Assembly (NCBI GenBank): GCA_023432855.1
Contig: JAEZEZ010000131.1
Span: 1 to 10,865, forward strand
Reading direction: 5' to 3'
Source: Pseudomonadota bacterium
GTDB taxonomy: Bacteria > Pseudomonadota > Alphaproteobacteria > Caulobacterales > Caulobacteraceae
Length of the DNA: 10,865 bases
This document shows positions 7,674 through 10,865 of this stretch, in pieces. Numbering within the stretch: position 1 is the stretch's first letter; the number at the start of each line of letters is the position of its first letter. A program made the position numbers and the translations under genes. The notes under the pieces were generated by a model. It saw only the letters and a list, made by a program, of their open reading frames with translations. It was not told the origin of the DNA and did no database searches.

Positions 7674-8207
7674 TCAGGCCGCCTGCGGCCGGTTCCAGGG
7701 CGCAGCCGCCAGCACGCGGGCCATGCCGCAGAAGCCGGTTGCGCCGGCGAACAGCAGCCCGGCGCCCACGAAGCCTGACAGCAGGTGGAAGCCCGGATGG
7801 ATTGCGAAGCCGAGAACCGCGCCGGCCAGCGCCAGCCCGCCCGCAGCCATCTGGACCTGGCGCTGCAGCTCGAGCGGCGCCTTGCGGTCGATCCGGGTCG
7901 GAAGCCCGGCCCTCTTCCAGGCGTCGAGGCCCCCGTCGAGGACGAAGGCTTCGCCGCTGACCCGATCGGCCAGGCGGGCGCAGTTGGCGCCGGTGCGGTT
8001 GCCGGTGCGGCACATGAAGACCACGTCCCGGTCCGCACTGATGCCGAGATGGGCGCGCTCGAAGCTGGAGAGGGGCGCGGCGAGCGCGCCGTCCACGTGC
8101 TCTCGCGCATACTCGTCCGCCTCGCGGATATCGACGAGGACGGCTTGCCTGCGCTTGAGCCGCTCGGCCAGCTCGCTGGCGGAAATGGGGGTGAGGGCGG
8201 CGGTCAT
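7674..8207 (-). CDS. Rhodanese with C-terminal DUF2892 membrane hairpin (YgaP-like)
   Basis: Sulfurtransferase of 177 residues. The rhodanese domain (about 5-108) contains LVDIREADEYAREHVDGA and the active-site loop CRTGNRTG with catalytic Cys66. The C-terminal part (about 115-177) is DUF2892: two hydrophobic helices around AIHPGFHLLSGFVGAGL, then TGFCGMARVL and APWNR. The layout resembles E. coli YgaP, a membrane-anchored rhodanese. It probably takes sulfane sulfur from glutathione persulfide and passes it to sulfite (giving thiosulfate) or another acceptor at the inner face of the membrane. The start is ATG 8207, with AAAGG (8222-8218) inside the end of bigR. It sits six bases after bigR and five before the exporter, so all three form one operon. 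Confidence 0.95.
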   Translation of the reverse strand: MTAALTPISASELAERLKRRQAVLVDIREADEYAREHVDGALAAPLSSFERAHLGISADRDVVFMCRTGNRTGANCARLADRVSGEAFVLDGGLDAWKRAGLPTRIDRKAPLELQRQVQMAAGGLALAGAVLGFAIHPGFHLLSGFVGAGLLFAGATGFCGMARVLAAAPWNRPQAA

Positions 8208-8213
8208 GATGGA

Positions 8214-8546
8214 TCAGCCTTTCGAGGAAACGAGGTCAGGGCAGTAGATCTCGGCCAGCACCTTGATGACCTTGAGCGCGCGGTCGTCGGCGTTGCGGTA
8301 GTAGATGCTGGCGCCGTCGCGACGGGTCGCCACCAGCCCGTCCTCGCGCAGGAGCGCGAGGTGCTGGGAAAGGGCGGACTGCGACAGGCCGACCATTTCC
8401 TGCAGCTGGCCGACCGACATTTCACGCTCGCCGAGCTGGCAGAGGATCAGCAGGCGCTTCTCATTGGCCAGGGCCTTGAGAAGGGCCGACGCTTCGCTCG
8501 CGTTGGCCTGAAGGCGTTCCAGGGTGCGGGTTTCGAGATCGAGCAT
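8214..8546 (-). CDS. bigR: ArsR-family persulfide-sensing repressor (BigR/SqrR type)
   Basis: Winged-helix repressor of 110 residues. The HTH is MSVGQLQEMVGLSQSALSQHLALLREDGLV (43-72), followed by the wing VATRRDGASIYYR. Two cysteines, Cys36 (LLILCQLG) and Cys102 (EIYCPDL), are 66 residues apart, the same spacing as the sensing pair in SqrR (Cys41/Cys107) and BigR (Cys42/Cys108), which form a polysulfide bridge that releases DNA. No ArsR arsenic motif (CVC) or SmtB-type metal site is evident. It heads the leftward operon with rhodanese and exporter genes and is divergent from blh, as in known bigR loci. There is no Shine-Dalgarno before ATG 8546, and the predicted transcript starts at the A of the ATG, so it may be leaderless. 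Confidence 0.95.
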   Translation of the reverse strand: MLDLETRTLERLQANASEASALLKALANEKRLLILCQLGEREMSVGQLQEMVGLSQSALSQHLALLREDGLVATRRDGASIYYRNADDRALKVIKVLAEIYCPDLVSSKG

Positions 8547-8553
8547 GCGGCGA

Positions 8554-8592
8554 ATATATGAGTGGTTGCTAATTTAGCAAGAGCTAATATAT
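8554..8592. promoter_or_regulatory. Symmetric bigR/blh operator with overlapping divergent promoters
   Basis: The core is a perfect palindrome TTGCTAA-T-TTAGCAA (8566-8580). ATATAT flanks it at exactly equal distance on each side (8554-8559 and 8587-8592), so the whole 39 bases are dyad-symmetric about 8573. Rightward: -35 TTGCTA (8566-8571), 16 bases, -10 TATATC (8588-8593). Leftward: -35 TTGCTA (8580-8575), 16 bases, -10 TATATT (8558-8553). One BigR dimer on the palindrome would cover both -35 elements. The promoter geometry is read from sequence; the binding is inferred. Confidence 0.8.
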
Positions 8593-8617
8593 CTGCGACG
8601 AACAAGGAGACTGTCTC

Positions 8618-9493
8618 ATGTCTGCTCGACCCTCGCCCCGCGTGCAGGCCTTCTTCGACAAGGCCACGCACACCGTCACCTACCTCGTGTCCGACCCGGC
8701 GACCGGCAAGGCTGCGATCATCGATCCAGTGCTCGACTATGACCAGGCGGCGGGCCGGACCTCGACCGCATCCGCCGACGCCGTCCTGGCGGCCGCGTGG
8801 AACGCCGATCTCGAGATCGCCTGGATCCTCGAGACCCACGCCCATGCCGACCACCTGACCGCGGCCCACTACCTGCGCGGACAGACGAAGGCGCCGATCG
8901 TCATCGGCGGCGACATCGTCAAGGTGCAGAAGGCGTTCGCCCCGATCTTCGAGGCCGGGGACGTCCGCACCGACGGGTCCGCCTTCGACCGGCTGCTCTC
9001 CGACGGGGGCTCGATTCCCCTGGGCGAACTCACCATCGAGGTCATGCATACCCCAGGTCACACCCCGGCCTGCGTGAGCTACGTGATCGGCGACGCGGTG
9101 TTCGTCGGCGACACCCTGTTCATGCCGGACTTCGGCACCGCCCGCACGGACTTCCCCGGCGGCGACGCACGGACCCTCTACCGGTCGGTCCGCCGCATCC
9201 TCGATCTTCCGCCCGAGACGCGCGTGTTCGTGGGGCACGACTACCTGCCCAGGGAAGGCCGCAGCGACTTCGCTTGGGAGACGACCGTTTCGGCCCAGCG
9301 TCGCGCCAACATCCACGTCCACGACGGGGTCACGGAGGACGAGTTCGTCGCCATGCGCGAGGCCCGGGATTCCACCCTGGGGCCGCCGGCGCTCATCCTG
9401 CCTTCGCTGCAGGTGAACATCCGCGCGGGCGACATGCCGCCGGCCGAGCCTTCCGGAAAGCGCTTCCTCAAGGTGCCGATCAACGCGATCTGA
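8618..9493 (+). CDS. blh: Persulfide dioxygenase-like metallo-beta-lactamase-fold protein (Blh)
   Basis: Expected to oxidise glutathione persulfide to sulfite plus glutathione, like ETHE1. It is 291 residues with a complete MBL fold. The metal motif is THAHADHLTAA (H74, H76, D78, H79), followed by HTPGHT (H148), VGDTLF (D165) and VGHDY (H207). In ETHE1 enzymes the mononuclear iron uses two His and one Asp, here probably H74, H148 and D165. DFGTARTDFPGGDARTLY is the signature stretch of the Blh branch and ETTVSAQRRANIHV is also typical. AAGGAGA (8604-8610) is seven bases before ATG 8618. It is divergent from bigR, as in other bigR loci, and presumably repressed by BigR until persulfide accumulates. 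Confidence 0.95.
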   Translation: MSARPSPRVQAFFDKATHTVTYLVSDPATGKAAIIDPVLDYDQAAGRTSTASADAVLAAAWNADLEIAWILETHAHADHLTAAHYLRGQTKAPIVIGGDIVKVQKAFAPIFEAGDVRTDGSAFDRLLSDGGSIPLGELTIEVMHTPGHTPACVSYVIGDAVFVGDTLFMPDFGTARTDFPGGDARTLYRSVRRILDLPPETRVFVGHDYLPREGRSDFAWETTVSAQRRANIHVHDGVTEDEFVAMREARDSTLGPPALILPSLQVNIRAGDMPPAEPSGKRFLKVPINAI

Positions 9494-9568
9494 TCCAGCT
9501 TTGCCGCTGCCGGCGCCGGGTTTATCCTGGCCCCGGGCCTCTGGGTTGATCGCACGGGAGGATCGGCG

Positions 9569-9850
9569 ATGAAGACGTGGCTTGTGGCTTTCTCCGTGCT
9601 GGCGCTGGCGGCCGCCGCCCCGGCGACGGCGTTCCAGGCGGAGCGGGACGAGGGTGTCCGGCGCGCCGAACAGTCCCGCGAAGACGGCGTCAGCCCCGGC
9701 GGGCGCTGCATCTCGCGCGCCATCGACATCGGCGCCGCCGAGTCCTTCTGCGAGGAACGCCTGCAGTGTTCGGCCAAGGCGCCGCCGGCCAGGGTGCGCT
9801 GCAAGGGCGGGTCGGCGCGCTACGTCTGCCAGTGCCGTCCGACCCGCTGA
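9569..9850 (+). CDS. Small secreted cysteine-rich protein of unknown function
   Basis: A 93-residue product with a clear Sec signal peptide, MKTWLVAFSVLALAAAAPATA, with likely cleavage after residue 21 (ATA-FQ). The mature part of about 72 residues has six cysteines (47, 61, 67, 78, 87, 89), enough for three disulfides in the periplasm or outside the cell, with a final CQC pair. I do not recognise a family. GGGAGGA at 9556-9562 is seven bases before the ATG, a strong ribosome site. A possible own promoter is TTGCCG (9501-9506) with TATCCT (9523-9528). Good signal, ribosome site and high-GC coding bias support a real gene. A link with the sulfur locus upstream is only positional. Confidence 0.78.
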   Translation: MKTWLVAFSVLALAAAAPATAFQAERDEGVRRAEQSREDGVSPGGRCISRAIDIGAAESFCEERLQCSAKAPPARVRCKGGSARYVCQCRPTR

Positions 9851-9852
9851 CG

Positions 9853-9890
9853 CCGGCGCGCGGATAGGCAGCAATGGCCCCGGCGCGCGG
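9853..9890 (+). repeat. Short GC-rich direct repeat after the cysteine-rich gene
   Basis: CCGGCGCGCGG occurs at 9853-9863 and 9880-9890 (27-base offset). The second copy runs into the inverted repeat at 9888-9902. It could be part of a control region or chance in GC-rich sequence. Confidence 0.4.
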
Positions 9891-9902
9891 CAAATTCAGC
9901 CG
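9888..9902. promoter_or_regulatory. Candidate FlbD (ftr-like) enhancer site upstream of fliK
   Basis: CGGC-AAATTCA-GCCG is an inverted repeat resembling, as I remember it, Caulobacter ftr elements (CGGCAA half-sites) bound by the sigma-54 activator FlbD. It lies about 110 bases before the start site expected from the sigma-54 promoter, a normal enhancer distance. The match is partial. Confidence 0.4.
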
Positions 9903-9963
9903 TAGCGGTAGCGCGCCCGAGCGGCCCGCTCGTGGGGGAATCTCAACGGCGACAAGGGGAAGC

Positions 9964-9971
9964 ATGGTTAA
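9964..9971 (-). promoter_or_regulatory. CtrA half-site near the fliK promoter
   Basis: The minus strand reads TTAACCAT at 9971-9964, identical to the CtrA half-site known from Caulobacter. No second TTAA at the usual seven-base spacing is seen, so only half the usual site is present. It ends eight bases before the sigma-54 element. Confidence 0.35.
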
Positions 9972-9979
9972 CGCCGGGT

Positions 9980-9995
9980 CGGCCCGCGGCTTGCA
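9980..9995 (+). promoter_or_regulatory. Sigma-54 promoter for fliK
   Basis: CGGCCCGCGGCTTGCA matches the sigma-54 consensus TGGCACG-N4-TTGCA. The GG of the -24 box (9981-9982) and the GC of the -12 box (9993-9994) are separated by the required ten bases; the first T is C and the fifth base differs. Transcription would begin near 10006, about 49 bases before the fliK ATG. Late flagellar genes in Caulobacter use sigma-54. Confidence 0.65.
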
Positions 9996-10054
9996 GCGGG
10001 GGTGTCGAATAGGCCCGGCGCAGCAGGCGCTCCAACCTTCGCAGCGTCGCAGCC

Positions 10055-10865
10055 ATGCAACCCGCCGACCTCTTCGCCGTCGCCGCCCCCGCGGCCCAGC
10101 CCGCGGCCCGGACCGATCCGCGCCCGGATGACGCCTCCGCCTTTGCACGGGTCCTGGGGAACGCCCTCGACCACACGGGCGACGGTCGCTGCGGCACGAG
10201 CACGACGCCCGGCAAGGCGGGAGACGGCCGCGAGCTGCCGCTCGGCGACCGTCCGGTTCGCGGCGCGCGCCCGGCCCTCGCCTGGGCCGCCTTCCTGCAG
10301 GACATGCGCAGCGCAGGCCTGCAGGGCGGGCCCCAGGGCGACAAGCTCGGCGCGCTCCAGGGCCTGATCGCCGGCGGCCCGCAGAAGACCGACCTTCTGG
10401 GCGCGGGTCCCAAGCCCGCGCCCAACCCGTTCACCGAAGCGCTCGACGCCTTGGGCGCAGCGATCCAGGCCGCGCTTCAGGATCCGGCCGCCAACCCGGC
10501 CGCCCCCGGCCAGCTGCCCGCGCCGGTGCAGTCGGCGCTGGACCAGGTCCTCGCCGCGGCCCCGCCTCAACTGGCCGGCCGGGTGCAGGCCTTCGCCGAC
10601 CGCCTGGCCGAGCGCCTCGGCGCCCTTCTGGTCCCGACCGGGGAGGCCGATACGCCCGCCGCGCCCGCGGGCCCCGCCATCGCCCAGACCGCCACGCCGC
10701 CGCCGACGGTCGCCAAGGCCGTGCTCGAGGCCCTGGGCCAGGCCGGACAGGACGCCGCGACCGCTGCGCCCCTGATGCCCGAGCGCGACGACAAGGCCGC
10801 CGGCAAGACCCCGGCTGCGGCCGCCGCGCCCGAAACCTCGACCGCTCCCGCCGACGGCTCCGCGC
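10055..10865 (+). CDS. fliK: Probable flagellar hook-length control protein FliK, N-terminal part
   Basis: Begins MQPADLFAVAAPAAQPAARTDP and stays open for 270 codons to the window end, where it is cut. FliK is the exported ruler that measures hook length and switches the flagellar type III export gate. What is visible is an Ala/Pro/Gly-rich, low-complexity region with amphipathic stretches (FTEALDALGAAIQAALQ, LAGRVQAFADRLAERLGALL) and no cleaved signal peptide, as in the exported N-terminal half of FliK. The diagnostic C-terminal Flg_hook domain would lie outside the window. The sigma-54 promoter at 9980-9995 supports a flagellar role. There is no clear Shine-Dalgarno before the ATG. Another Ala/Pro-rich protein cannot be excluded. 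Confidence 0.62.
   Translation, partial: MQPADLFAVAAPAAQPAARTDPRPDDASAFARVLGNALDHTGDGRCGTSTTPGKAGDGRELPLGDRPVRGARPALAWAAFLQDMRSAGLQGGPQGDKLGALQGLIAGGPQKTDLLGAGPKPAPNPFTEALDALGAAIQAALQDPAANPAAPGQLPAPVQSALDQVLAAAPPQLAGRVQAFADRLAERLGALLVPTGEADTPAAPAGPAIAQTATPPPTVAKAVLEALGQAGQDAATAAPLMPERDDKAAGKTPAAAAAPETSTAPADGSA

Noticed and set aside
7669..8013. Extended start for the TauE/SafE protein at 8013
   Set aside because: The extra 115 residues are out-of-frame rhodanese sequence; the membrane protein proper begins MDPQLIS at 7668.
4598..8110. A 1170-codon open frame on the minus strand spanning bphO, bphP and the sulfur genes
   Set aside because: It lies antisense to well-supported genes and out of frame with the minus-strand rhodanese and exporter genes. 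Its product is Arg/Gly/Pro/Ala-rich with no domain, as expected for shadow frames in high-GC DNA.
6556..8247. A 563-codon plus-strand frame over the end of bphP and antisense to the exporter and rhodanese genes
   Set aside because: Low-complexity shadow frame; the opposite strand and the other frame encode complete conserved proteins.
8447..9874. A 475-codon minus-strand frame opposite blh
   Set aside because: blh has every metallo-beta-lactamase motif and a strong ribosome site; the antisense product has no recognisable features.
10567..10806. Minus-strand 79-codon frame near the window end
   Set aside because: Antisense to the open fliK frame, with no ribosome site or family resemblance.

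Overview
The window is GC-rich with strongly GC-biased third codon positions and carries alphaproteobacterial gene content: a groESL operon with both a CIRCE element and an alphaproteobacterial-type heat-shock promoter, a HisKA_2/HWE-type bacteriophytochrome, a BigR-type persulfide regulon, GANTC (CcrM-type) sites near promoters and a sigma-54 flagellar promoter. Together these suggest the Caulobacterales (Caulobacter/Phenylobacterium/Brevundimonas relatives). This placement is inference; no rRNA or other taxonomic marker is present.

Layout, left to right. (1) 1-182, minus: the 5' end of a HAD-family phosphatase, divergent from groES. (2) 314-2498: groES and groEL with promoter, CIRCE operator and terminator. 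(3) 2499-3185: a repeat-rich stretch around one small conserved gene of unknown function (2700-2999), followed by two inverted copies of an intergenic hairpin repeat. The second copy doubles as a terminator. (4) 3184-3833, minus: a two-gene operon of a four-helix membrane protein and a small XRE-type regulator, with repeated operator-like words over its promoter. (5) 4158-6889, plus: heme oxygenase (bphO) overlapping bacteriophytochrome histidine kinase (bphP); the first makes biliverdin, the second binds it. (6) 6886-9493: a sulfide/persulfide detoxification locus. bigR, a rhodanese-DUF2892 protein and a TauE/SafE exporter run leftward; the persulfide dioxygenase-like blh runs rightward from a shared symmetric operator-promoter. 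(7) 9569-9850: a small secreted six-cysteine protein. (8) 10055-end: the N-terminal part of a probable flagellar hook-length control protein (fliK), preceded by a sigma-54 promoter.

How the genes work together: GroES/GroEL form the folding chamber. BphO supplies chromophore to BphP, which should signal red/far-red light to a response regulator not in this window. In the sulfur locus BigR probably senses persulfide through two cysteines and derepresses both arms. Blh oxidises glutathione persulfide to sulfite, the rhodanese moves sulfane sulfur, and TauE/SafE exports sulfite.

I see no tRNA, rRNA, insertion sequence, CRISPR array or prophage. No wholly new system is evident. The most informative points are the perfectly symmetric bigR/blh control region with a probably leaderless bigR mRNA, the regulatory sites stacked upstream of fliK, and the inverted hairpin repeats around 3 kb.
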